The position numbers and the translations under genes are program-made. From Chlamydomonas sphaeroides (Eukaryota > Chlorophyta > Chlorophyceae > Chlamydomonadales > Chlamydomonadaceae), in the NCBI GenBank assembly GCA_001662425.1, contig BDDC01000707.1:1-47230 (forward strand): DNA of 47,230 bases, written 5' to 3'. Every line of letters begins with the position of its first letter. Position 1 is the first letter of the stretch. The notes beneath the pieces were generated by a model. That model was not told the origin of the DNA. It was given only the letters and a program-made list of their open reading frames with translations, and did no database searches. Below are positions 11,501 through 23,500 of this stretch, piece by piece.

Positions 11501-14500
11501 GGATCCCTGCGGCGGCTGGCGGGGGGGTCGTGGCCGGGCTGTGGGCTGCTGCGTGCAGGCGCATGTGTGCGCGAGGGCTGGTCAGCAGGGTTGCCGAGCA
11601 CGCGAGTGCCGGCTTGTTAGCGAGGGGGCGCGCCTCCCGACATGTGCTGTGCGTGAGCTGGAAGCATTGCGCGATAGCCGCTCATCACAATGCCAGCTAG
11701 CCATGGCAGCACTCGGTCTCCGGCGTCCTCTAACCAGATGCCCCTATGCCCCGCCCGCCTGCGTGCCTCAGGGACGGCTACTACCCCAAGGGCTTCCGGG
11801 GCCCTGAGTCCGCCAACTTCACTCCCTCGGGCGCCCTGCTGAAGGCGGTGGCCATTGCGGGGGCCCGATCGCTGGAGGTGGGGTGGCTTGCACGCTGCAC
11901 GCCGTCATGGCTTCGGCGCCATTTGTCACTCGAAATGACGCGGAATGGACGCATTTTATCCAACCTCTGTACGCGCACATCCTTGCAGGGCGGCTTCGCG
12001 CTCAACTACGGTCGGGTGATGGGCGCCAGTCCCGACGGCATTCAGGTGGGGCCGCCGCGGCAGACACTTGCACCAGCCGTGGGGTCGTCGCGTGTTCAAA
12101 CACTGCGGGCACCTAGCCAGCGGCTTGCTGTTAAAATATAAGCATGCGCAGCAAGCAAACGAACGGCGTGGCCTCTTATGCTGCCCCCATTCCTTCTCCT
12201 CCCCTTGGCGCAGGGCTGGGGCCGCATGGACCTGTCCGGCTCTCTTCCGCTGCCGGGCCTCACCCCCGACACCATCCGGCTCCAGGTGGGAGGTGGCTCA
12301 GCCCCGAGCCTGAGCCGTGCGGCATGTTTGTTTACAATTGCGTCTGCCTTGGTTGCGATCAGGTTGCGGATGGAGAAAGTATCGAGCAGGGCCAGACAAT
12401 CAGCATCCGGGGACTGCAGGCCACCGGCGAGGGGTAAGTAAGGGCTGCAGGCGGGGTGGGGGCCCAGCGTTACGTGACCGTCTAGTTGCATTGTGCAGGG
12501 TGTTGCTAACATGACGGACGGCGCTGCAACAGCTCTGGTGACGCATGCCGTCGCCCCCCGCTTGCCCTTCAGGCCCATCACGGCGGTCCTGGTGTGGCCC
12601 GACTATCCAGGGTTCTTCAGCAGCAGCCGATACCTGTTCAACAACTTAGACCTCCAGTATGAAGTGGACAACAGTGGAACACGCATCCCGCTGACGGCAG
12701 GTGAGCCCGGGCAGTGTGCCGATGGATGGATGGTTGGATGGTGTTTGCGGGCAACCCCCAGAGCGATGTCTGCTGGAGTGATTGTGCTCTGCGACAACGC
12801 ACCGGCAATCCCAGTGCTGCGACTTCTGCTGATGCAGATCCCGTGAACAACGTGGAGCGTGTCGTCATTAATGCCCCAGCCGGCGCGAGCGTCACCTTCC
12901 ACGTCACGTAAGCGGTGGCTCGCTGGTCGGGGCCAACCAGGCTTTCCGGGCGGGGGAGGACATCTACGGGGTGGCGGGGCTTGGCTGTCCGAGGGAGCTT
13001 GCCTTTTTGGGCGAAGGGGCTTTGCCCACAGGGCGCGGGAAGGAGTGTGGACTTCACGGCGGGACATGCAGTTAGGCCCCTGGACCTGAAGTAACGAACC
13101 GCCAGGCGGCGTTAACATGCGCGCATGCAGCAGAGCGTCACTGCTGCCCCTATGCTGCCTTTGCACCAACCAGGGCGACCAACCTGGCATACACAAGCAA
13201 GCCTATCCCCGGCGTACCTCTCCTGCCTCAGGTAGGAGTGCAGGGCATACCTGGCTCCTAGCTAGCACAGTAGCCTGGGGTGCAGCAGCGCATGCACATC
13301 AACCGGCTGGCTCAGAACGCCTGCCGACAACCAACATGCCCTGCCCGGTGGTCTTCGCCTGCTCCCCAGCGTTGGGCCCTGGCGGTGGTTGGCCACTTCA
13401 CCGGGTGAGCTGGCTCCGCGAGTGGATGCGCTGTGGGGATGAGCGGCATTCGAGCTACTGGGCCGTGGACTGTTGGCCGCTGGGGTCTGCGGTCACGCTG
13501 CACGCCGTAGGCTGTGTGCGCTGAGGGTACATGGGCCGATGACCCGTGGCGCAAGAGCGGTGGGAGGTGGGCGGTGACATGTTACCCACAAGGCGCAGGC
13601 TTCACCCTTGGCACCTGCCCCTGCGACGTGGACGTTGGCTTGGCACGTGATGATGAGGTCCCCAACGATGCTCGCGGAGGCCACAGGCCATACAAAAAAC
13701 ACATCACCTTGCATGCGCACCTCAGGTGGCTCGAGACGCCCTTCAACCCAGCCTACATCAGGCCGCAGCGCCTCAAGGTGCGCTTGTCGTGCAGGTCCCG
13801 TGCGTGTCGCGCGCACAGGCTTGCTTTGTGCCAGACCATGGCGGCGTATGGCAGCACCCTTGCCACCTGTGCGGCCGTGCTGTGCCCCCTACGCCTATCC
13901 TTCCTACTTGCCCATGCTTTTCAGTACTTTGGCAAGGAGCTGCCGTCCCAGCTGAGCTTCATGCTGCGCCTGGGCGACGGCAGCCAGTGCGCCAGGCCCC
14001 TGGGAAACGCCCTGGTGTCATCAGATGACTGCGGGCCGGACAGCGGCAGCGTGTTCAAGCTGGCCGAGGAGGGTGCGTTGAGGCGATAAAGCCGGCATGA
14101 TCCCGGCGATCCGCCTGAGCTGACCTCAACCCCCATCCTTCCTCAGGAGCGGCCTACACGCAGCTCCAGACGGGCTTTGGGCTCTTCCTCTGCGTCGGCA
14201 CTGTTGACGACGTGCAGACCACAGGAGCTCCTTTGATGCAGGTCGACTGCGGCGATGGCGTGTCTAGGTACACCTTTGACGCTGCCGGTAAGAGGGCCGC
14301 GCGTCGCAATTCAGCAACCGATACGTGCCCGCGAGCCGAAGAAGCCCACCGTACTCATGCTTAACAAGATAATCCGGCTTTCCATTTTTGCAGGCCCCAC
14401 AAGTGTGTGGTACATCAAGGCTACCAGCGGCCTGTGCTGGAGCGTTGACGGAGCCGACACGGCGGCGGGTGCCAGCATTGTGCTGACCGGGTGCACAGAC

Positions 14501-17500
14501 CTACCCCACATGCAGTTCTTCCTGCGCGAATTCTCCAACGGGTGCGTGTTGCTGGTGCACTGGTGCAATGCCATCGCCTCTTGTTTCCTTGATGACGCCC
14601 GCTGCTGCCACAGGTGGTGGCACATGGTGCCCCAGCACGCACCTAGCATGTGTGTGGCCGTTGGCAGCGGTTTTGCATTTTCCGGCGAGGCCCTGCAACT
14701 GAAGGCATGCTCCGCCACCGATGAGAGCGTGCGCTTCTACCTGCGGAACATGCCGACGCCTGGTAGGCCATTGCATACGCCATTGCAGGTGGAAGTGGGT
14801 GCTTGCGCTGACAGCATTGGACCGCCCATTCCCGCACAGGCCTGCCCTCGCCAGGCGGCTTCCAGTATGCGGTCAAGGACAGCCTGGGCCGCTGCCTCAC
14901 TTACAGCGGCCCGACTGGCAGGGACGTCGAGCTCTTGCCCTGCAACGGGTCCACCCTGCAGCAGGCTTACGTGTACGCCAACCCGCACGGCATTGCTGGC
15001 AGGTGCGGTAGGGCCACATGGTGTGTGGCTTGCTGTATGTGCGTTCTTGGTCGAGGGGTTGAGTAGTCAAGTCGCTGCCATACCGCCCTCCCTCTTCCGG
15101 AAACAGAGAGGTCTACCAGCTGTCGCGCCCCGACACGGCGGCGCTTCAGTCCGGCCCCGCTGCGTTCTTCAACCTGACTCGCATCTGCTTGGAGGCGCCG
15201 GCGACCGTGGGTGGTGTGCTGCGTATGGCAACGTGTGACGCCCTGGCGCCAGCCCAGGCAATCGACCTGCAGCCAGCGCCCGCCGCACTGGAGATCTACG
15301 CCGGCTGGGCCTATGAGCTAGCATGCCCCGACCCCAGCGCCAGCGGCTGGTGCCAGGCTCCCGGCTCTCGGCTGCAGCTGGTGTCGTGCTTCCCCGGTCG
15401 GCCAGCCGACACGTGGCTGTGCGAGAGCGCGAGCGGAGCCACGGGCGTGGTGTCCCCCGCTACGGGGTGCAGGCTGCCAGACCAGCGGCCGGGCTCGCCC
15501 AATGCACCTCCAAGCAGCTGCCCAGTCCTACTGGAAGGTGCGTCGGGTTGTGCCTCGCCTTGAGCCACGGTTGCCAGCAAAGTCAGCACGACACCGCTAC
15601 CTACCTGGTCCTTCATGACGCTACAGCCTTTATCTCCCTGTCGATTGGTCCGCAGCCGGCCTGTACCGGCTGTTGCGTGGCTCGGCGCCATGCCCGACGT
15701 CCATGGACACGTGCACACCCTCCACCACTGTGCGGTGCGGCCTCTACCCCAGCCCCACGGACGACTGGGACGAGGACTGGCAGGTCGGTAACCGGGTAGT
15801 AGGGTACGCCCGTCCAGGGTCACGAATTGTTGGACCAAGCTATTAAATCGCCCAGGTTGCTCAGCTCCGCAGTTCCCCGCTGCCCCCGCCCACAGTGCAA
15901 CAAGCTCTACAGCGCTGGCCGCCAGCTCACGCTGGTCCTGCACCGCGACGGCATGCTCGCGCTGCACCGCACCTCGGCCCTGGGCAATTCGTCGGCCGTG
16001 CTCTGGTCTGCGGCTGCCGGATCGCAGGGCGTGGCCTGGACTGTCGCTGCAAACGGCGGCGGCCTCGAGGCCGTGAACCCCAGCGGAACCGTGCTGGCGT
16101 CCACCGCAGCCGTTGGAACACTCTTCTCCGCGGCGGCTGGTGCTACCAACGGCCCCTTTACGCTCGCTGTGTTGCTGGACGGCTCCCTGTCCATCACGAA
16201 TGAGCAAGGCACGGAGGCATGGACGTCGCGGCTAAACGCGGCAGGTAAGCAACACATACAGGCGTTTACGCGCAGGACGCTGCGTATGCGGGTGTAGCTG
16301 GGCTGGTGTATTCGTCTGCGGCTAGTAAGCTGCTATCTCACAAAGCACTTGGGTTGTGTGCCCTTCCCCATGACCGCCCGCAGCGTCTCTTCAGCAGCTG
16401 GTAACCGACGCCACCACCGCCTGCCAGCCCTCCATCCCCAACTGCAACGGCCCCCACTTCAGTTCGTGTGGGCTGTATTCGCTGCCGCCCAACACCTCGG
16501 CCACCGCATGGGGCTGTGACACGCTCTACAGCCCGAGCCGCAATCATGTGTTCCGAGTGCTGCCATCAGGGAACGCCTGCCTGGTGTGGCTGACGGCCGC
16601 CGGAGGGCCCAAAGACCTGTGGTGCTCCAACACCACCGGCGGTACCAGGTAGGCTTCTGGGAGCTCATCACACCTTTCCGGGAGGCCATGCGGGAGGCCA
16701 TGCTGGCCATGTGCGTCCTTGCTGGCCGGGGCAAGCAATCTTGCTACCACCTCCGTGTAACTGCGATCCTGGATCCCGCTTGCAGCGTTCTCCTGACGAA
16801 CACGGGAGGATGGGAGCTGAGAACACCAAGCGGCGTTCTCATTGCCACCTCGGCCACGATCGGCACGACGTTCCCGCGGAATGCTGGCCCCGACAACCAG
16901 CCCTACCGCTTCGTCGTGCGCGGCGAGGGCGCGAGTGCGGAGGCCGTCATCCTCAACCGAGCCGGAAGGGAGGCTTGGTCCACCACTGGAGGTGCGCCGG
17001 ATTGGCACGGCTCCATGCTGTATGTTGCCTGTATCCCGCTGTAGCGACCAGCAGTTGTGACGCCATGGAAGCCGTCAACCTGCATCATTTCGCTTGCCAT
17101 GTGGCCTGGCGCTCCAGGCCCTTGGCGGTTTCTGATGGGCCGCCGTCCAGTCACTCAGCCTTTGACGTAACCTATCCACGCCGCCTCCATGCCCCCCATC
17201 CTGCCCCCTGCCGCCAGCGTGCCCGCCGCCCGATGCCAGCTGGTGCAGCACCTCGCCGTCCGCAGCGCAGTGCGACAGCGACCCCCTCTACGACTGGTAA
17301 GGGTTGCGCTGGCTGTGGGCATGTGGGTTGTGGTCGTCGTCATCGTGCTGAGGCGCATGAGATGTTATGCCGCCCTGCTTGCTCTGTATTTCGTGCATGC
17401 CCACTGAAAGATGCAAACCCGATCGTGGGCCTACACTCAGGGTCTGCGATGATCCACAGACCATGACAAAGGGCGCCGTGCTGAGGTGGGGCGAGGGCGA

Positions 17501-20500
17501 TGTAGATGCAACTGCTTGTGGGAACGCCGGGAGCCGTGGGGACGCTAGCCCACCTGCTCTGGCCTCAATTGAGCATCTACCCAGCCAGCTGCCGTGCTTC
17601 CGCTCCCGCACGCAGCTCCCGGAACTGCTCGCTGCTCGCTGCCGACACGGGCATGCCGTCGGCGCCGGCAGCACTGTGCCCAGGGCAGTTCTCAGGTGCG
17701 CCATTCCCACATGCGGCTGGCTTCTAAGTAGGGCCGTACACGACCAGCAGCCTCCTCAAAACCCGCTGCTCCTGCACGTCGCAGGCTTCCTGCCCTTCCT
17801 CGAGATTGGCGGCCGCACGCTCACCTGCCCCAGCACCGTGACGTCGTGCGCCACCGCCGCGGCACTGGGCTGCGGCCTGTACGCCAGCCTGCTGCCAACG
17901 GACTTCACACCAGACTGGCCCTGCAACCGCATAGTGTCGCCCAACGGGAACTGGGTGCTCGCCATGCTGCGTGACGGCCGGCTGGTGCTTTACAATGCGG
18001 CCGTAGGGTCCTATCCTGGCACCCCCGTCTGGGCTCACGACACCACACCGGCCGCCAGCATGACTCGGGAGGGGCGTAACCTGGTGCTGCGGAGGTGCGA
18101 CTGCCGGGGGCTGAGGCAGCGCATGCAAGCTCCTCTGACACCATACATGTGGTTTCCCCAGCTGTGCTCCCCGGCCGCGCCCCATTTCCCCACCCCCAAG
18201 GGATGGCTCCTGGCAGCTTGTGGGCAGTGACGGCGCCGTGAGCGGGTCCAGGTGCGGCAGGAAGCAAGGGAAGGGCCTCTCGGGGCTGTTGGCATAACAT
18301 GAGCGCGATACCTACTTGGTGCTGGCAACACCCGCCCGGCCATCGTGCCGACCGCGTGCGCTTCCTGACCTGGCTCGTCCGTACCCGCACTGCGCCCTCC
18401 TGTCAACAGCTTCGAGGGGCAGCGCAACCTGGCGGCGGCCGGTGTGGATTCAGCGCCGTACACCCTTCGAGGTGCGCCCGTACGTACGTGCCAACAGCAG
18501 GACATGTGTTGAGCAGTGCGCTCCATTCGCTGTGGTGGCATGGGGGCTATGCTCTCGCGTGAGTGCTGTTCCGAAGGCTTACTTGGCATTCCCGGTTCAT
18601 CCACTCGCGCAGTCACGGACTCGGGGCAGCTGGTGCTACGGAACACGCGGGGACAGGACGTGTCGGTCTTCCCCCCAACGCAGCCATCAGGTGTGTACCA
18701 GGAGCATGCGCGGGCTCTTTGGGGGCGGGTGCCGTTTTGAGGGCCGGCTGTCTGGCTGACAGCCGCATGTTGTGTATCCTGACGTTGGATCTCGTGCCGC
18801 TCGCGCAGCCGCGACCGAGCTGTTTGCTGACGTGTCAAGCAACTGTGCCACCGCCGCGATCTTCTGTGACCCATGGGCTGTCAGTCGGTGTGGGCTGCAC
18901 CCTATGCCTGCGGGCGGCAACCCCGCAACATGGGTTTGCGACCGCCTCTGGAGCCCCTCGCGAGCATGGATGGCCCAACTGCGACCAACTGGTGTCCTTG
19001 ACATTGTCAGGTGCGGCCGGGCCGCCTAGCCAACCAGATCTGCGTCACTCACATTCCAGTCACCTCCATGTTCCACGCGTAACACCCGGCACAGGGTCAG
19101 CGATGGGTTCGTGTTCACAAACCGCAGCCTCCAAGCGGCAGCAGGGAGCAGCCTGGTGAGCCTTAGAGCCGGGCGCACGAGCTGGACAGCCTTGAAGCGA
19201 TGATGCGAGTCTGATGCGGTTGTATAGCTGGCGAACATTTGCTCCATTTGACCGTGTGCAGGTGCTGCGCAGCGACGGAATCATTGCGATGGGCTCGACG
19301 GCACCGGTCCTATTTGGCCTCGCGCTGCCAGGCCGCGCCGGCACCGTCAATGCGCCGTTCACGCTGCGACTCAGCGACACGGGGTTCCTGACGATACGTG
19401 ACCGCCTCGGCCGAGTGGTGAGCTGGCAGCAGTTGCCTTGAGACGCGCGACAAGAGGGTGCATGACAGGCCGCGGCCAAGTAACGCCGGCCGGCTGGCTG
19501 GGCGAGTGGTTCGCGGACCCACCACGAGGCGGGCTGTGGCGTTGGGGCCGCCGGCCGCCTGCCGCCTGCAACGTGGCGCGCTCGGCCGTCCACTGTGCGT
19601 GCTGTCATGAGGGCCGGAGCTGCTGTGTGCCCCCCTCGCCCCAAACTGCAGGTGATGACCGCCGAGCCGACGTGCAGCCGCCCCGCCGGGTGGTGTAGCC
19701 ATCAAGGGTCGCGCCTGGTCACCACGGACTGGTGAGCCGGAAGGCACTCAACGGGGTTGTGAGGAGCTTGATCAGCTCGGGCTAATGGGGATAGGCCGTG
19801 GAGGCCTGGCCAGTCGTCTATGTGTCGGCCGCGCCGCGGCATGCCCTGCGTGCAGCGGCCGCATGGTGCTGCTGTGCACGTGCACGCCTGCTACAGCCGC
19901 CCCCTGCCCGCCCTCTCGCATGCAGCGACGGAGACGCGACACTGGACCTTGCTTGCGAAGACGTGGCAGGTGCGCTGGTGATCTCGCGCATTGAGCCGTT
20001 GGACAGTGCGGCCAGGCGCACGCGTGCGCGTTTGGTTGGTTGGCGTGGCTTGCTGCGGCGACTGTCAGGCAGCTGGCGCAGCGGTATTTGCGTTTGGTGG
20101 GCCCAGCCTTCAACGGCCGTGCAAGGGCTGACCGCAGCGCCCCCACTCGCGCCTGCTTCTTGCTGGTCCTGGCCGCTCAGGGTATCGCGCCGCTATCATG
20201 AGCTCCCGGGGCTGCAACTCGGCTGATTCCCAGACGGGCTGGCCGCTGGGGACCGGCGGCGCTTGCCCACCTCGCCTCGGCAGCGGCCTGTTTGCGCTGA
20301 CCGTGTCAGCAACCGGCTGCACCGTGAGTCGGGGCTTGCTTCCTTTCTGGGTGGGATTCCAAACATTGCCACAGCCCACATACAGCAGTCACACGAACGC
20401 ATGGCACACACGCTCCGCCGCGCTCCTCACTCGCCTCGCAGCAACCCCTGGCGACCACGGCCTGCCCTGCCCCCGGCATCGTCCGCTGTGCGTTGTATGC

Positions 20501-23500
20501 ATCGCCCGACACGGTCATCAATGAGCGGAGCGAGGACTGGCGTAAGTTGCGGCAGGGTGCGGTGCATCGTACTGCTGACCATGTGGCGATTACTCAGTCG
20601 CGTTACTAACAAGGCAACTAACAACGCCGCACCCCCCCTGCCATATCTGCCCTCCAGACTGCAACCGGCTCTACAGCTCCAGCTACAGCCACGTGGCGTT
20701 CATGCACGTGGGTCGGACAGCAGCGCTGCTGGGCGGGGTGGGGTTGGCTGGACTGGCTGCGCTGTTTGGTTTGGTTGACGTGCTCTTGACGACTATGCTC
20801 TCGTGATCCCTGCCATGCCGCTGCCCCTCCCGCCTGCCCGCAGCGCAACGGCGTGTTGGCAGTGTACCCCATCACGGCCATGTCGGCCAATGGAGACCCC
20901 ACTCTCGGCACCGCCATCTGGCACTCGCGCGCCGAGGGCCTGGGCGAGGGCCCCGCGGGGCGCCATCTGGTGCTCACCAGGTACTCACGGCAGGAGCGGG
21001 GCATTGGAATCGGGGCGGCGTATTGGCAGCCCCGGTCTGAGGTGCTGCCTGCGGCTGCGTGCTGGTGTTGTGCAGTTGCGGGAAGGCGCCATGCTGCGCA
21101 TGGGCTCATCGTGTGGGGGTGCTGCAAATAAACAAGCAAGCTGCTGCAACTGGAGTATGAGTCACAAAAACACACGTGGCGGCGTAATTTTACTCGGTCA
21201 CCGCTATCTGTGTGGCCCCCAACGCCCAACCCTCCGCTCGCAGCTCCGGCGAGTGGGTTTTCTCCAACTCCAACGGCGCGCTGCTGGGGTCGGCCCACGT
21301 CGGCACCTCCCGGATGGAGTTCGCTGGCAAGGTCAACGCGCCCTTCACGCTCAGCCTGCGCACGGACGGTGTACTGGTGAGGGCGCAGCCACTGCTCGCG
21401 CCTACCAGTGGGGTGCAGGGCAAGCATTCCCGCCCCGTCCGCTGTACAAGCGAGCGCTCCTGGCATGCACGTCTGCTTCCATCCATCCAGGTCCTCACCA
21501 ACCGATACGGCATCACCGTGTGGTCCTCGGAGGGCTCCATCCGAGGTGCGGTGCGCTCGCCTGTGCATGTGCTTTCAATAACAATCAACGCCTTCGTTGT
21601 GCGAGCATGTATGCGCGCGCCGGCCTCAGCCCACGTTTCATGACTCGCACCCCTTGCCATGTGTTCCCGCGCGCATTCTCTCCCGCCCCGCCCGCACCCC
21701 GAAGATGAGCGGCCAGGTACGGCGGCATCTCTGGGTCTCGGGCACGGGGGGATGACATGCCCGCGATCCCACACGTGTTTGCTTGCACACGCAATCTGCC
21801 TCATGAACCCTGATTGTGTGTTGCCGCCATGCGAAGGCTGCCGGCCCCGAGGCAACACGGATTACGGTGCAGGTGAGCCTTCATTGCAGACGTGCACTCT
21901 ACAACTCGAAGCGGCAATGTGCTGCCACACAAGCGCACACATCGCCAAACGCATCCATTGGCTAAGGCGCTCATCTCGCCGCATGGTTGACCTTTGCCAC
22001 ACAGGGGGCGGCGAGTTCCGGACCGTAACGAGCGTGCCGAATGCGCTCACTTGCTGCGGCCACTGCAGCGCCACCCCCGGCTGCTTCGGCTGGGTGTTCC
22101 GGTGCGCGTGTATGGCTTGAGTCTGCGCCAGCGACAGAGCGACACATACACGGGGCGTCATTCGCACTCGCTATGACATACATTATAAGCATCGCTGCCC
22201 TAGGTAATTCCGCTAATGCATACTTTACTGACAGTTAGCCCCTCGCTTGCCTGTAGTCGCTCGAACGGCGACTGTTACCTGAAGCGGGAATTTGCGTCCA
22301 TCGGGTTCTTCGCCTCTGCCGGCCTCGACTCGGGCCTCGCCAGCGGTACGCGGTTTGACGGTTCTAAGCTTCCCAAGCTTCACACGCATGTGGCGCTGCC
22401 GGCGCATGCTACCTTGCCCGCCCGACTCCATCTGCGCTTGTGTTGTGCAACGTAACCCCATGCCGCAGAGCCGCCTCCCAGCCCGCGCTGCGCGGTGCTG
22501 CCGGGCTACCGCTTGCTGCCGAGCATGGACTCGGCCTTTGACGTGCCCAGCAACGGACTGGGCGCCAACCCGCTGACGGGCCGATCCGTCTACCAGCTGG
22601 CCACAGCCTGCAGCGAGCGCATTGACTGCGTCGGGTTCAACACCAAGTGAGGCACACCCACAGGGGCCAAGCGGCGGCATGGGTTAAGAAGCATAGAAAT
22701 AGAGATGGTTACGACGCATGGAGAGCATGCGTACGTCGTCGTGATTCAGGAGAACAGGCGTACAGGGGGAGGCCCCACGCTTACGACCTGCAGCATGGGT
22801 TGCGGTTTGCTTCGTTGGCTGCTCAGCTCACACCGATATGAACTCGTGACTTGCTAATTCACCCGAGGACAACGACGCCAATCAACTTCGGCGCGCACGA
22901 GCCTACGGGGGCGGCAGGAAGGGACATACACAATCTTCCCTCCTTCACGGCGGGTCAAGCCCGCTGTACCTTATTTTTCTGTTTCCTTTTTCCACTTGCT
23001 AATGGCTATGTTTGCCGTGCCCGCTGTGGCGCCTTTGTTTCTCGATGCAGCGGCTGGATGAAGTCGGCAGTGCCGGCGCTGTACAACGAGCCGACGTTCA
23101 CGTTGCCGTGCCAGGGGCTGTACGTCAGGGATAATCGAGTTCTGCGAGGTGGGGCCACGTTGCTAGAGTGCACGGCATTGACCGCGTTGGCGTGGATTCC
23201 ATGACGTGCGGCGTGCATACGCGTGCACTGGTGTGATCGCCGGCAGTGGCGGGGAATGTTGTGCATGGCCGCGACTTGCTTGCCAAGATTGCTGAGCGTG
23301 TGCGCCCGTTCAACCGACCAGAGTCGCTGTGGCGATTCGTCCACCAACGGACCTCGCTATCGTTGCGCCCATGCCTACGTATCGCTGTGCATGCGCGCCA
23401 ATGCCAATGCCAATGCCCCGCAGTTGGGCCAATCTGCGACACCCAATTGCCAGCCGTGCTGCAGTGCCCGCCAGGCCAGCGGATCACGTGGGTCGGGGTG

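Larger units (their letters stand above)
7283..13404 (+). other. Subtilase (peptidase S8) catalytic domain with C-terminal beta-barrel
   Basis: This serine endopeptidase domain covers about residues 371-1062. Exons: 7283-7365, 8239-8272, 8490-8636, 8804-8842, 8954-9119, 9242-9254, 9375-9522, 9601-9650, 9728-9844, 10047-10103, 10188-10436, 10561-10714, 10879-10893, 11006-11059, 11235-11270, 11403-11463, 11772-11877, 11989-12045, 12214-12285, 12363-12433, 12573-12700, 12838-12907, 13174-13231, 13316-13404. Catalytic Asp is in TDTGLD (about residue 404), His in GHGTH (about 471), oxyanion Asn in SASNNG (about 579) and Ser in GASVAT (about 827). NVITVGA, FSGYGPSGDGRIKP, DLVAPG and GWGRMDL are classic S8 landmarks. 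VLVWPDYPG, LDLQYEV, NNVERV and ALAVVGHF match the barrel that follows KP43-like catalytic domains. The Thr usual in GTSMA is Ala here; the triad otherwise looks intact. Algal hatching and sporangin-type proteases are also S8, but orthology cannot be claimed. Confidence 0.9.

Noticed and set aside
12714..12837. Extension of the protease exon 12838-12907 to the left
   Set aside because: It would insert about 40 unrelated residues between IPLTA and DPVNNVE, where S8 relatives are continuous, and the acceptor GATGCAG at 12837 fits the phase.
13514..13725. Open stretch upstream of exon 13726 as extra coding sequence
   Set aside because: It does not join in phase with the preceding exon. The acceptor before 13726 gives GWLETPFNP in the correct phase 2.
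18035..18874. 279-residue - strand open frame
   Set aside because: It lies opposite module A3/A4 exons, has no domain signal, and low stop frequency on both strands is expected at this GC content.
19418..19439. TGA at 19437-19439 as the end of a first gene
   Set aside because: A GTGAGC donor after RLGRV joins in phase 0 to the type B exon at 19652, and modules continue in phase. No poly(A) signal or new start is seen here.
21705..21716. Possible 12-nt exon between A5 and PAN module 1
   Set aside because: It has acceptable AG and GT borders and keeps the phase, but adds only four residues without a motif. The direct join 21545 to 21837 works equally well.
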